Of a DNA stretch of 64,000 nt, positions 55,955 through 64,000 are shown in pieces (the stretch's first letter is position 1; every line of letters starts with the position of its first letter). Position numbers and translations under genes: made by a program. Below the pieces are notes generated by a model. That model was not told where the DNA came from. It ran no database searches and saw only the letters and a program-made list of their open reading frames with translations. The DNA comes from Chryseobacterium sp. JUb7 (GTDB lineage Bacteria > Bacteroidota > Bacteroidia > Flavobacteriales > Weeksellaceae), in NCBI RefSeq assembly GCF_024806495.1, contig NZ_JANUFF010000006.1, positions 248,001-312,000 of the forward strand, written 5' to 3'.

Positions 55955-57727
55955 CTATTTGGCTTGATAACCTCCGTAGTATTTTACCGGTGACCATTCC
56001 GGAAGTACGGGCAATGAAGCGGGAGCAAAGTTTTTGTAAGATTCGTCTCCGTATACTACTTTTCCGTCTACGATGGTTAATTTTGAAGTAATGGTTTTGA
56101 TTTCCTCTTCATTAACCGTGAAATAATCTTTATCTAAAATCGTAAGATCTGCAAAATATCCTTTCTGAATTTTTCCTTTTTCGTAGTCTTTTATCAATTC
56201 ATATCCTCCATATGTAGAAAGTGATAAAGCTGTTTTTCTGTCGAGTGTATTTTCTTTTGCCATCACCTGAGTTCCACCGATTGTTTTCCCTGAAGTGATC
56301 CAGTATAAAGCAACCCAGGGATTATAGCTTGCGACTCTTGTTCCGTCTGTTCCCAATCCTACAGGAATTCCCATTTCAAGCATTTTTTTAACAGGAGGAG
56401 AAGCTAATGCGGCTTTTTTACCGTAACGATGGATGAAGCTCTCCCCCTGATATGCCATTCTGTGTTGTACAGCGATACCTCCGCCCAATGCTTTGATTCG
56501 TTTCATATTCTCTTCTGTCACGGTTTCTGCATGATCAATAAACCAAACCAGTCCGTTCAGAGGATTTTCCTTATTCACTTCTTCAATGACATTCAAAAAT
56601 CTCGTAATGCTTTCATTATAGGTAGCATGAATTCTGAAAGGCCATTTTTTTGTCACCAAAAGACTGACTACCTCTTTCATGCTTTTTTCCATGTTAGTAG
56701 GAAGCTCAGGTCTCGGAAAAAGAAAGTTTTCAAAATCTGCTCCGTCAGAAACCAGGTTTTCACCGCCCCCGTTTACGTGATAATCAATATCATTAAAATC
56801 ATTATGTCCGTGATCATCAATCTCTACCATTCCTGTCCATTTTGTATAATCCGCCAGTTCAGAGCCTTTCTTCTGAGCAAACAGATAATAAGGCAGACGA
56901 ACGGTAATTTTCCCTTCCTTATTCAGTTTATCTGTTGTACCATAGTCGTCGGGAAAATTCTGAAAACCACCTCCCGCATCCATTACAGCGGTTACTCCAA
57001 GACGATTCAGTTCTGTCATATACTGAAGGGTAGAATTTTCTTTTTCAGCCTCTGTCAGCTCTGGTAGTTTTGCCAATGTTGAATACAGAATAAAAGCATT
57101 GGGTTCTGCCACCAATAAACCTGTAGGGTCGCCGTTGTTATCTTTTTCAATTAATCCCTGCATCGGGTTTGGCGTATCTCCGTTGATATTTAATTCTTTC
57201 AGACCGGCTTTGTTCAGCCAGGCTTTTCCATAGAGATACATCACGAAAGCCGGAACACTGCCTGTCGCTTCGTTGATCTCTGCTAGAGTCGGAAGTCTTT
57301 TTTCTTCAAACTGATATTCATTCCAGCCCCCGATCACTCTTACCCACTGTCCTTTCGGAGTTCTCTGAGCCTGTTCTTTCAACATTTCCAATGCTCTTTT
57401 CAGAGTTTTCACGCCATCCCAGCGGAGTTCTGTATTATAAAACCTTCCACCGCGAATCACATGCAAATGGCTGTCGAACAATCCCGGAATTACTCTGCTT
57501 CCTTTTGCATCGATAATTTTTGTGCCGTTTCCCTTTAATTTTAAGATCTGAGCATTGGTTCCGGTCTGAAAAATTTTATGATCTTTAATAGCTACGGCCT
57601 GAACTTCCGGATTTTTGTCATCCATAGTGGTTATTTTTCCGTTCGTTACGATCAAATCAGCCTGTTGAGCATATAATAATCCTGAGCCTAAGATGAAAGA
57701 GAATATAAGTTTGTTGAATAATTTCAT
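55955..57727 (-). CDS. secreted amidohydrolase family protein (YtcJ-like)
   Basis: 590 residues with a signal peptide (about 1-20). It has the N-terminal composite strand ADLIVTNGKITTMDDKNPEV, the metal site GLFDSHLHVIRGG and LRAWHDHAETVT-like VWFIDHAETVTEENMKRI, and VGLGTDGTRVASYNPW near the end. Members of this branch hydrolyse amides or formyl groups. Substrate unknown. It is in the group with isochorismatase and pirin, all leftward. Confidence 0.85.
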   Translation of the reverse strand: MKLFNKLIFSFILGSGLLYAQQADLIVTNGKITTMDDKNPEVQAVAIKDHKIFQTGTNAQILKLKGNGTKIIDAKGSRVIPGLFDSHLHVIRGGRFYNTELRWDGVKTLKRALEMLKEQAQRTPKGQWVRVIGGWNEYQFEEKRLPTLAEINEATGSVPAFVMYLYGKAWLNKAGLKELNINGDTPNPMQGLIEKDNNGDPTGLLVAEPNAFILYSTLAKLPELTEAEKENSTLQYMTELNRLGVTAVMDAGGGFQNFPDDYGTTDKLNKEGKITVRLPYYLFAQKKGSELADYTKWTGMVEIDDHGHNDFNDIDYHVNGGGENLVSDGADFENFLFPRPELPTNMEKSMKEVVSLLVTKKWPFRIHATYNESITRFLNVIEEVNKENPLNGLVWFIDHAETVTEENMKRIKALGGGIAVQHRMAYQGESFIHRYGKKAALASPPVKKMLEMGIPVGLGTDGTRVASYNPWVALYWITSGKTIGGTQVMAKENTLDRKTALSLSTYGGYELIKDYEKGKIQKGYFADLTILDKDYFTVNEEEIKTITSKLTIVDGKVVYGDESYKNFAPASLPVLPEWSPVKYYGGYQAK

Positions 57728-57816
57728 GATGATAATGATTTATAATTTGAAATTGCGACTATATGACTATTTTGAGAATTTTAAACGCAAAGATTTATTT
57801 TAATAATCTTTATATT

Positions 57817-57875
57817 TTAAGGAGCAAAGTGTTGTGACAAGTCGCTTATTAAGCTAGTATATTCTTTGCTCCTTA
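57817..57875 (-). terminator. long-armed hairpin between isochorismatase and amidohydrolase
   Basis: Arms TTAAGGAGCAAAG (57817-57829) and CTTTGCTCCTTA (57864-57875) enclose a 34-base loop that contains its own GCTTA/TAAGC hairpin. It starts 10 bp below the isochorismatase stop. Confidence 0.65.
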
Positions 57876-57885
57876 TTAGTTTTAA

Positions 57886-58575
57886 TTAATGTTTAAGCAT
57901 ATCCTGAGCATACTGGATTCCCAATCCATAAGCACCTCCGTACTTTTTCATCAAATCATTCACTGGTTTGTATGTTTCTTTTCTTGACCAGTCTCTCTGT
58001 AATTCAAGGACATACTGAACTGAAGTGATCGGGTGTGCTCCAGCCTGAACCATACGCGTAATCGACTGATCATGAGCTTCTTTTGAAATATCACCTGAAG
58101 CATCGGTAACCACATATACTTCATATCCTTCATCGATTGCTGATAAAACAGGACCTACAATACATACACTTGTCCACAACCCTGCAAAAACCAGTTTCTT
58201 TTTGTTTTTTCCTGTGATCGCTTTGTGAGCATTAATATCTTCCCAGGTATTCATCGTTGTTCTGTCTACATAACCGCTGGTTGCTTCCGGATACACTTCA
58301 GAAATTTCAGGGAAAACAGGTCCTGCAAATGATTTTTCTGCTACTGTTGTAACGACTGTCGGAATATTGAAGATTTTTGATCCGCCTGCGATTAAGGCTA
58401 CATTATTTCTCAGTTCTTCCATGCTGATGCTTTTTGTTGCGAAAGCCATCTGCCCTTCATGATCAATTAATACTAAGGCATGGTTGGTAGGGTTTAATAA
58501 TCCTTTTCCCGGTTTTTGAGCTGATGCTACAAATGAAAGTAAAACTGCTGCGAATGTTAAAATTAAGTTTTTCAT
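57886..58575 (-). CDS. secreted isochorismatase family hydrolase (YcaC-like)
   Basis: 229 residues with a signal peptide (about 1-19). The cysteine-hydrolase layout is visible: HALVLIDHEGQMAFATKSIS (Asp), IAGGSKIFNIPTVVTTVAEK, KLVFAGLWTSVCIVGPVLSA with the nucleophilic Cys, and YVVTDASGDISKEAHDQ. Related YcaC proteins are of unknown substrate; export is unusual. It shares a promoter motif with the pirin gene. Confidence 0.85.
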   Translation of the reverse strand: MKNLILTFAAVLLSFVASAQKPGKGLLNPTNHALVLIDHEGQMAFATKSISMEELRNNVALIAGGSKIFNIPTVVTTVAEKSFAGPVFPEISEVYPEATSGYVDRTTMNTWEDINAHKAITGKNKKKLVFAGLWTSVCIVGPVLSAIDEGYEVYVVTDASGDISKEAHDQSITRMVQAGAHPITSVQYVLELQRDWSRKETYKPVNDLMKKYGGAYGLGIQYAQDMLKH

Positions 58576-58659
58576 AATGTTTAATTTTTAAATGTTGTTT
58601 GTTTATTTATTGTATTGATATTTAAAACTTGTTGAAGTATTTGTTTGATTTTGATATGA

Positions 58660-58708
58660 CAAATTTAGGGCGATCAGAAACCCTGCACATTTAACTAGTT
58701 TAATAAAT
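58660..58708 (-). promoter_or_regulatory. isochorismatase promoter with activator-type site, shared with pirin
   Basis: The -7 box TAAATTTG (58667-58660) on the minus strand is followed upstream by a 25-base stretch (58684-58708) with the near-palindrome TTTAACTAGTTTAA. The palindrome centre is 36.5 bp from the box edge. The identical 25 bases and spacing occur at the pirin promoter. Confidence 0.75.
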
Positions 58709-58858
58709 CAATTTTTTCTAAAAATTTTTTTAATATTTTTAATCTATAATTAATCATATATTTATTGCGTTAATTAAAACAAGAATTAATAAGAATAAAC
58801 CACCTAATAATCAAATACTTAATATATGACAAAAACTTCTCTAATTTTCGCATAAAAA

Positions 58859-58885
58859 AGACCCGGATTAAAAAATCCGGGTCTT
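58859..58885 (-). terminator. terminator of the pirin gene
   Basis: Arms AGACCCGGATT and AATCCGGGTCT around AAAAA; on the minus strand TTTTTT follows. The remaining gap (58709-58858) shows no gene. Confidence 0.85.
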
Positions 58886-58936
58886 CAAACCACACTATAT
58901 TTCACTCTAAAAAGAGTACTTGTTTAATTTTTTTTA

Positions 58937-59812
58937 TCACATCGTCATCGGCACTTCCATTAACAGAATTTCGGTTCCTTCTGATGTTGCTTTTATTTTC
59001 AGATCTGTAATATCCCAAACACCGAAACCGTCTCTCTGTTCTAACTGCTGACCTTCGATTTCTGCATTTCCTTTTAAAATAAAAGCATATACTCCATTTC
59101 CCTTTTTCCTGATCTGGTAGTTGGTTTCGATATTATTCTCAAAACTCCCCAGATGAAACCAGGCATCCTGATGAATCCAAACTCCATCGTCATCAGCATT
59201 CGGAGATAATATTTGTTGGAATCTGTTTTTGCTTTTTGTTTTATCTAATGTGATCTGATCATATCTCGGACTCACATTTCTTTTATTTGGATAAACCCAG
59301 ATCTGAAGGAATTTAACTAAACGATCTGTATTTTTATTGAATTCGCTGTGCATAATTCCTGTTCCGGCGCTCATCACCTGAATATCACCACTTCTGATAA
59401 TGGCCGAATTTCCCATACTGTCTTTATGCTCCAGATCTCCTTCCAACGGAATGCTGATAATTTCCATATTGTCGTGAGGATGGGTTCCGAAACCTCTTCC
59501 CCCTTCCACTTTATCATCATTAAGAACTCTCAATACCCCGAAATGCATTCTTTCCGGATTATGATAATTGGCAAAACTGAATGTATGATTGCTCACCAGC
59601 CAGCCATGATCTGCCCTCCCTCTTGAATCTGCTTTATGAATCACCGAATTATCTTTTATTTTTGACTCAGGATTGGGTAAGTGATTGTATCCGATCGGCT
59701 CCAGCGGCTCGATTTCGTCGATCTCATTTTTCATGGTATTCCCCAGTGAAGCTGATGCCACAAACATTCCTGTTCCCAATAAGCCTTTTTTTAAAAAATC
59801 TTTTCTGTCCAT
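58937..59812 (-). CDS. pirin family protein, Tat-like leader
   Basis: 291 residues from the ATG at 59810-59812. MDRKDFLKKGLLGTGMFVAS is a Tat-like leader with a KK instead of a strict RR pair, so export is uncertain. The pirin fold then appears: WLVSNHTFSFANYHNPERMH, FGTHPHDNMEIISIPLEGDL with His metal ligands, IQVMSAGTGIMHSEFN and LKFLQIWV-like RLVKFLQIWV. Pirins are iron-binding with quercetinase-like activity in some cases. Shares its promoter motif with the isochorismatase. Confidence 0.85.
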   Translation of the reverse strand: MDRKDFLKKGLLGTGMFVASASLGNTMKNEIDEIEPLEPIGYNHLPNPESKIKDNSVIHKADSRGRADHGWLVSNHTFSFANYHNPERMHFGVLRVLNDDKVEGGRGFGTHPHDNMEIISIPLEGDLEHKDSMGNSAIIRSGDIQVMSAGTGIMHSEFNKNTDRLVKFLQIWVYPNKRNVSPRYDQITLDKTKSKNRFQQILSPNADDDGVWIHQDAWFHLGSFENNIETNYQIRKKGNGVYAFILKGNAEIEGQQLEQRDGFGVWDITDLKIKATSEGTEILLMEVPMTM

Positions 59813-59844
59813 ATCTATTTGATATTTATTCGTTATTGATAAGG

Positions 59845-59893
59845 CAAATTTAAGAAGAGCGAAAATGCTGCACATTTAACTAGTTTAATAAAT
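59845..59893 (-). promoter_or_regulatory. pirin promoter with activator-type site
   Basis: The -7 box TAAATTTG (59852-59845) and the same 25-base stretch (59869-59893) as at 58684-58708, with the same 36.5-bp spacing between palindrome centre and box. Confidence 0.75.
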
Positions 59894-59994
59894 TGAATTT
59901 TTTGAAAATAATTTTATTCTATTTATTGGAACTCTCAAAACACAAAACGTTTTAAGCTTCAAAAACACTTCGACAAGCTCAGTGTGGCAAAAGA

Positions 59995-60177
59995 TTTTCA
60001 TTACCCGTTGTGCATTTTGTGAAATTTTAGTATTAGATTCCTCGGTTCGAGTGTTTTTTCGTAACAAACTGGAGAAAAAATTCATCTTCAAAATTACAAA
60101 CTTCTCGATACGATTTTTTTTCAAAAATCCACTCGAAGTGACGAAAACAAATTAAAATGCACAACGGGTTTTCATTA
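59995..60177. mobile_element. 165-bp MITE with 15-bp terminal inverted repeats and 9-bp target duplication
   Basis: Terminal inverted repeats CCCGTTGTGCATTTT (60004-60018) and AAAATGCACAACGGG (60154-60168) are perfect. The 9-bp TTTTCATTA occurs directly outside on both sides (59995-60003 and 60169-60177), as after transposition. The 165 bp inside encode no protein; both halves contain a TTCGAGTG word. Any transposase would act from elsewhere. The insert lies between the pirin and serine hydrolase genes. Confidence 0.8.
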
Positions 60178-60209
60178 TAATATTGTACTTTATAATCATC
60201 ATTTTACAT

Positions 60210-60217
60210 TAATTTTG
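60210..60217 (+). promoter_or_regulatory. -7 box of the serine hydrolase gene
   Basis: TAATTTTG ends 5 bases before the ATG at 60223, so the mRNA may be leaderless. TTG at 60183-60185 may be -33 with a 24-base spacer. Confidence 0.45.
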
Positions 60218-60222
60218 TACGC

Positions 60223-61332
60223 ATGAAAAAGTTTTACGGCCTTCTTTTATTCCTTTTTGCATCATTATTTCTGACTGCACAAAATATGGAGGGAAAAATT
60301 AAAAAACTGGTAGATTCTGTTTATCACGCAAATCCGGAAGCTGTTGGTTTTAATGTATTTGTAGAATCTCCTGATCAGAATATTCACTTCGGATATGCAA
60401 CAGGATATTCCGACAGAACATCCAAAACAAAATTATTAACCGGGCAGCCCGTACTCATTGCGAGTACCACCAAACCTTATGTTTCAGCGACAATATTAAG
60501 ATTGGTTGAAAAAGGAAAAATAGATATCAGTCAGCCTATTAAAAAGTGGCTCAGCACGAAAACCAATACCACTCTTGCCAATGCGGGCTATGATATAAAC
60601 GACATTACTATAAAACATCTCTTATCACATACTTCCGGTATAAGGGATTATGTGGATGAAGGATATTTTAAATTTATCGGCGAAAATAAAAAATATGAAT
60701 GGACAAGAGACGAACAGATTTCACGCGCTGCAAGCCTTGGAAAACCATTGTCAAAAGCGGGAGAAGCTTTTAAATATGCAGATATCAATTACATTTTACT
60801 CACAGAAATTATAGAAAATGTAAGTCATGAACCGTTTTATACTGCCATCAGAAAATTCCTTAAATTCAAAGAGCTTAAAATTAATAATACGAGGTTTGCC
60901 AAGCTGGAAGCGGTTCCCGTAAAGTCTTTACCGCAAGCTCATCAGTATTGGGATGAATTTGGTTGGGATACTCTGGAACTCGACCCTTCATGGGATCTTT
61001 ATGGTGGCGGCGGAATCGTATCCACAGAACAAGATATAGCTCTGTTTTTCCAATATCTTTTTAATGGAAAGATTATTAAAAACAAAGCTATTTTAAAAAT
61101 GATGACGCAAGATGTTCCCCCTAATCTTGAGATTAACTATTGTTTAGGCATAAGAAAAATAAAATATTCCGGAATTTTAGGATATAACCACGGAGGCGGG
61201 CTGGGAACCGATTTAATCTATATTCCCGCCTTAAATGCGTCCATCGCTGTAGCCTCATCAGAAGCTACGCATCGTCCTAAAGCTGTAGAAATCAGTAAAG
61301 AAATTGTACGACTGCTGAATTTGGAAAAATAA
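60223..61332 (+). CDS. secreted serine hydrolase, beta-lactamase/DD-peptidase family
   Basis: 369 residues with a signal peptide (about 1-19). The class C-like catalytic set is Ser81-x-x-Lys84 in IASTTKPYVSATIL, a YAD (in place of YxN) in FKYADINYILLTEII and the HGGGLGTDLIY motif near the C-terminus in place of KTG. It acts on peptides or esters; a beta-lactamase function is not supported. LLSHTSGIRDYVD is the family's second block. Confidence 0.85.
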   Translation: MKKFYGLLLFLFASLFLTAQNMEGKIKKLVDSVYHANPEAVGFNVFVESPDQNIHFGYATGYSDRTSKTKLLTGQPVLIASTTKPYVSATILRLVEKGKIDISQPIKKWLSTKTNTTLANAGYDINDITIKHLLSHTSGIRDYVDEGYFKFIGENKKYEWTRDEQISRAASLGKPLSKAGEAFKYADINYILLTEIIENVSHEPFYTAIRKFLKFKELKINNTRFAKLEAVPVKSLPQAHQYWDEFGWDTLELDPSWDLYGGGGIVSTEQDIALFFQYLFNGKIIKNKAILKMMTQDVPPNLEINYCLGIRKIKYSGILGYNHGGGLGTDLIYIPALNASIAVASSEATHRPKAVEISKEIVRLLNLEK

Positions 61333-61334
61333 CT

Positions 61335-61457
61335 GTGGAGACCCGAAGTTTGAAGAGGGAGGCCGAAAATGACTACTAAAAGCTTTTAATCAGATATTTT
61401 CAACAGTATAACTCTGGAAGTAAATGACTTACAACCTCTCTCTTCCAGTCTCTACCT
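61335..61457. repeat. diverged GGAAG-rich inverted repeat
   Basis: Left arm GTGGAGACCCGAAGTTTGAA continuing GAGGGAGG (61335-61370) pairs imperfectly with right arm ACAACCTCTCTCTTCCAGTC (61431-61450) and TCTACC. It fills the gap and covers the Crp/Fnr stop codon. Similar arms occur at 13048-13174 and, one-sided, near 5505-5545. Confidence 0.5.
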
Positions 61458-62040
61458 ACTTCTCCTTTGAAGCCAGCCGTTTTCTGATCGTACTCACAAA
61501 TTCTTTTGAAACTCCAAGATAAGAAGCAATATAATACTGTGGAACTCTCTGAGGAATGCTAGGATATACTTTTACAAATTCTAAATATCGGTCTGACGCA
61601 CTTTTTGAAATAGTATTCACCAATCTGTTCTGAAGCGTTGATAAATTTCGCTGTACCAACATTCTGAAAACCCTTTCGAATTTCGGATATTCTTTTAATA
61701 ATTTTTCTTTCGTGGCAGGATTCAGCATATAAATTTCCGAATCTTCCAGTGTTTCAATATATAATTTTGAAGGTTTCTGCTCCTGAAATGATGCAATATC
61801 ACTCGTCCACCAATCTTCAATGGCAAATAATATGGTCACTTCAAAACCATTATCATCAAGATAATACACTCTCACACAGCCTTTCTGGATGTAGCCCTCA
61901 AACTGGCAGACCTCTCCCTCTCTTAATAAAACTGTTTTCTTTGGAATCGTCTCACACGTGAGTAAATCTGTAAAAAATTTTTCTTCTTCCTGGCTAAGAT
62001 TAATGAATCGTGTTACGTTTTTGATGATATTTTCGAACAT
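61456..62040 (-). CDS. Crp/Fnr family transcriptional regulator
   Basis: 194 residues. Cyclic-nucleotide-binding-like beta domain with TVLLREGEVCQFEGYIQKGC and VRVYYLDDNGFEVTILFAIE, then a C-terminal HTH in IASYLGVSKEFVSTIRKRLA. It has no cysteine cluster for Fe-S and no strict cAMP-contact set, so the ligand is unknown. The small receiver-like gene begins 9 bp upstream. The effector pathway is not evident from the context. Confidence 0.88.
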   Translation of the reverse strand: MFENIIKNVTRFINLSQEEEKFFTDLLTCETIPKKTVLLREGEVCQFEGYIQKGCVRVYYLDDNGFEVTILFAIEDWWTSDIASFQEQKPSKLYIETLEDSEIYMLNPATKEKLLKEYPKFERVFRMLVQRNLSTLQNRLVNTISKSASDRYLEFVKVYPSIPQRVPQYYIASYLGVSKEFVSTIRKRLASKEK

Positions 62041-62049
62041 AAATTAAGT

Positions 62050-62361
62050 TTACGGCTGCAAATTAGGGAAAAGTGCGTAAACTTCGTTCTTTAAAAGCCC
62101 ACTTCCTCCGCCATAATGGTCTATTACCTTCACTTCCTGGTCGGAATTTTCACAAAAAACTTTGATGTCCTTTTCAAACTGTTCTTCCAGTCCTGAGCTC
62201 AGCAATACAATATCTACCTTATTTTCTTTGATATAATCATAACATGGCGATTCTTCACTTTTTATTTCAGCTTTCCAGCCTTCATTATTTTCAATGATTC
62301 TTTTTAAGGTATCTAGTATTTCCTGATTTTTTCCGATAACGAGAAATTGTAATGTTTTCAT
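62050..62361 (-). CDS. small receiver-like protein, unknown function
   Basis: 103 residues. Alternating strands and helices (KTLQFLVIGKNQEILDTLKR at the start, KVDIVLLSSGLEEQFEKDIK in the middle) look like a response-regulator fold, but the phospho-acceptor Asp pattern is not convincing (KVDIVLLSSG rather than DLVLLDI). It lies 9 bp before the Crp/Fnr gene and probably works with it. Confidence 0.6.
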   Translation of the reverse strand: MKTLQFLVIGKNQEILDTLKRIIENNEGWKAEIKSEESPCYDYIKENKVDIVLLSSGLEEQFEKDIKVFCENSDQEVKVIDHYGGGSGLLKNEVYALFPNLQP

Positions 62362-62392
62362 ATCTGTTTTGGGTTAAGGGTTACTGGCTGGT

Positions 62393-62512
62393 AGTTGATG
62401 GTTTTTAGCTTTAATTAATTTTTCAAATCTGCACTTTGTGTGTATTGTCTTCAACCAAAGTCATTATTGACAGTATTTGTAACGATAAACAAGCAACTGA
62501 CAACCATCAACT
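62393..62512. repeat. imperfect inverted repeat with AGTTGATGGTT arms
   Basis: AGTTGATGGTT (62393-62403) and AACCATCAACT (62502-62512) are perfect arms with about 98 bp between. The left arm word GTTAGTTGATGGTT also occurs in the gap near 1298-1311. Non-coding. Confidence 0.6.
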
Positions 62513-62523
62513 GGCACCGCTCT

Positions 62524-64000
62524 TTACAAATGTTTATTCCCTGTAATTTTTAATTCATTTAAATCCAGCTGAGATTCAGCTCGTCTGATTTCGTCATCAC
62601 TAAACTGTTTCTCTCTTTTTATTTTAAACAATTCTTTTCGCTGCATGGCAAAAATATCGAGCATGATCTGATGATATTCCTTTAAATCATTCTGCCTGTT
62701 GGTACACATTTCCAGAGAACTCAAATGACCTTCCTGAACAGAAATATCATTTTCAATTGTATTTTTAAAATTTTCAACCAAACTGTTACTATTCAGATTT
62801 GCTTCATATTTTTCATTTAATCTGTTCACTGCAAGGTTATCCAGCCTGATCTGAATAGCAGCCTGCTGTTCGTGTGATGGCAAAATATCATCTATTTCTC
62901 CGATTTTCGTTAATTTAATAATCAAAGGAAGTGTCAGCCCCTGAAAAACCAAGGTTACAAAAATAACAACGAACGTAATGAAGATAATTAAATTTCTCAT
63001 CGGAAACTGAGCCTGATCATTCATCATTACCGGAATCGACAATGCTGTTGCCAGAGAAACCACACCACGCATTCCTGCCCAACCGATGATTAATGGATTT
63101 TTCCATCCTGGACTTGGGTCTTTCCTGACCTTTTTGCTCAGCCATCTCGGAATGTGGGCAACCGGATAAATCCATAACAGGCGGACAACAATAACGATTA
63201 AGCTTATAATTAAACCATATTTAATCCCGTCCATCAGGGAGGTTTCTCCCAATCCGCTGATAATGTCGGGAAGTTCCAGTCCTATTAGCACAAAAACCAA
63301 AGCATTCATCACAAAAATCAGGGTATTCCAGACTCCGGTCATGTTGATTCTCGTTGTTCCCGTCTTAAAAATCTCATGTGAACGGAAAGACATGAATAGT
63401 CCTCCACTTACCACTGCCATTACTCCTGAAAAGTGAAAATGTTCAGCACTTAAAAATAAAATATAGGGTGTCATGACCGTTAAAGCAGCGTCTATCGCCG
63501 GAGTTGTCGGTAAAAACCTGTGAATGGCATAAAAAATATGAGCTCCCACAATTCCAACCACGACTCCCATTCCGGCCACCAGAAAAAACTGCCCCGTCGC
63601 TTCCTGCATTGAAAACATCCCTGTCATTACCGCTGCCAAAGCAAATCTGAAAACAATTAATGATGAAGCATCGTTGATCAAACTTTCACCTTCCAACATT
63701 GCGACAGTTCGTTTCGGAACTTTCAAACCTTTCAAAACGGTGGTAGCGGCTACAGCATCCGGTGGTGAAACAATTCCACCCAATAAAAAACCTAAGGCCA
63801 GTGTAAACCCGGGAATCAATGCCTGAGAGGCAAAAGCTACGACCAAAGAGGTCAGAAATACCAATCCGAAAGCCAGTAATCCAATGGTTCTTTTCCATTT
63901 CCAGAAATCGTTCCATGAAGTATACCATGCCGCTTCATATAAAAGCGGAGGCAGAAAAATTAAAAAGATAATTTCCGGATCAAGCTTTAACACCGGAACT
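62524..64000 (-). CDS. Na+/H+ antiporter (CPA1/NhaP type), N-terminus cut by window edge
   Basis: About 490 residues visible; the first complete codons read VPVLKLDPEIIFLIFLPPLL, the usual start region of CPA1 proteins, so only a short N-terminal part is missing. The family blocks are present: GGIVSPPDAVAATTVLKGLK with the ion-binding Asp region, ESLINDASSLIVFRFALAAV and IGWAGMRGVVSLATALSIPV. A charged C-terminal tail of about 130 residues follows. It exchanges Na+ (or K+) for H+ in the inner membrane. Confidence 0.9.
   Translation of the reverse strand, partial: VPVLKLDPEIIFLIFLPPLLYEAAWYTSWNDFWKWKRTIGLLAFGLVFLTSLVVAFASQALIPGFTLALGFLLGGIVSPPDAVAATTVLKGLKVPKRTVAMLEGESLINDASSLIVFRFALAAVMTGMFSMQEATGQFFLVAGMGVVVGIVGAHIFYAIHRFLPTTPAIDAALTVMTPYILFLSAEHFHFSGVMAVVSGGLFMSFRSHEIFKTGTTRINMTGVWNTLIFVMNALVFVLIGLELPDIISGLGETSLMDGIKYGLIISLIVIVVRLLWIYPVAHIPRWLSKKVRKDPSPGWKNPLIIGWAGMRGVVSLATALSIPVMMNDQAQFPMRNLIIFITFVVIFVTLVFQGLTLPLIIKLTKIGEIDDILPSHEQQAAIQIRLDNLAVNRLNEKYEANLNSNSLVENFKNTIENDISVQEGHLSSLEMCTNRQNDLKEYHQIMLDIFAMQRKELFKIKREKQFSDDEIRRAESQLDLNELKITGNKHL

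Noticed and set aside
56429..57067. 212-codon plus-strand frame
   Set aside because: Lies opposite the amidohydrolase, whose domains are intact; shadow frame.
57846..57858. third TTATTAAnCTAGT-like site
   Set aside because: Matches 12 of 13 positions of the pirin/isochorismatase site but lies in a terminator loop and has no TAnnTTTG at the right spacing.
59885..60124. 79-codon minus-strand frame
   Set aside because: Runs through the MITE and the dispersed repeats; no ribosome-site or family support.

Overview
The window is AT-rich chromosomal DNA from a Bacteroidota, most likely a Flavobacteriia close to Chryseobacterium/Elizabethkingia. Supporting signs are several TAnnTTTG -7 promoter boxes, SusC/SusD and FecR/ECF systems, a type IX sorting tail, a fused E1 alpha/beta ketoacid dehydrogenase, a GH109-type enzyme and a GG-leader peptide with a short MKNLKKL leader. 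I see no rRNA, tRNA or CRISPR array.

Layout. 1-5.4 kb: a leftward run headed by a GbsR/MarR-type regulator, with small membrane proteins, a DCC-domain protein, a desaturase, an SRPBCC protein, a DUF2071 protein and a TIGR01777 epimerase that carries an in-frame stop. Two near-identical 18-bp palindromes flank the regulator. 5.6-14.8 kb: an ECF sigma factor, an anti-sigma-like membrane protein with a TonB plug-like domain, a SusC-like barrel that lacks a plug, and a thioester alpha-2-macroglobulin that has a plug inserted. This is the most unusual locus in the window. 15.4-17 kb: secreted C1B peptidase and an unlisted 53-residue GG-leader peptide. 17-28.6 kb: ene-reductase with divergent HxlR regulator, methyltransferase, E1, prenyl diphosphate synthase, RlmN, QueA, AIM24 and others. 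28.8-32.1 kb: GH109-type enzyme, nucleotidyltransferase and sugar-kinase-like gene in overlapping order, which looks like amino-sugar salvage. 32.4-36.4 kb: deoxyinosine glycosylase, S9 peptidase, a T9SS-secreted protein and a small membrane protein.

36.6-43.6 kb: a SusC/SusD/FecR/ECF unit ending in a glycerophosphodiester phosphodiesterase. 43.8-48.6 kb: LacI regulator with two GGGAACGTTCCC operators, a polyol dehydrogenase, a FucP-like transporter and an outer-membrane protein. 48.7-53.6 kb: thioesterase, topoisomerase III, a twice-frameshifted AbiC-like phage-defence gene and a secreted M17 N-terminal domain. 53.9-60 kb: porin-like protein, DoxX, amidohydrolase, isochorismatase and pirin; the last two share an identical promoter architecture. 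60-64 kb: a MITE with target duplication, a serine hydrolase, a Crp/Fnr regulator, a small receiver-like protein and the start-truncated part of a Na+/H+ antiporter.

Intergenic gaps are littered with diverged short dispersed repeats (CTTCGACAAGCTCAGCATGACA-like and GGAAG-rich inverted repeats), typical of this group.
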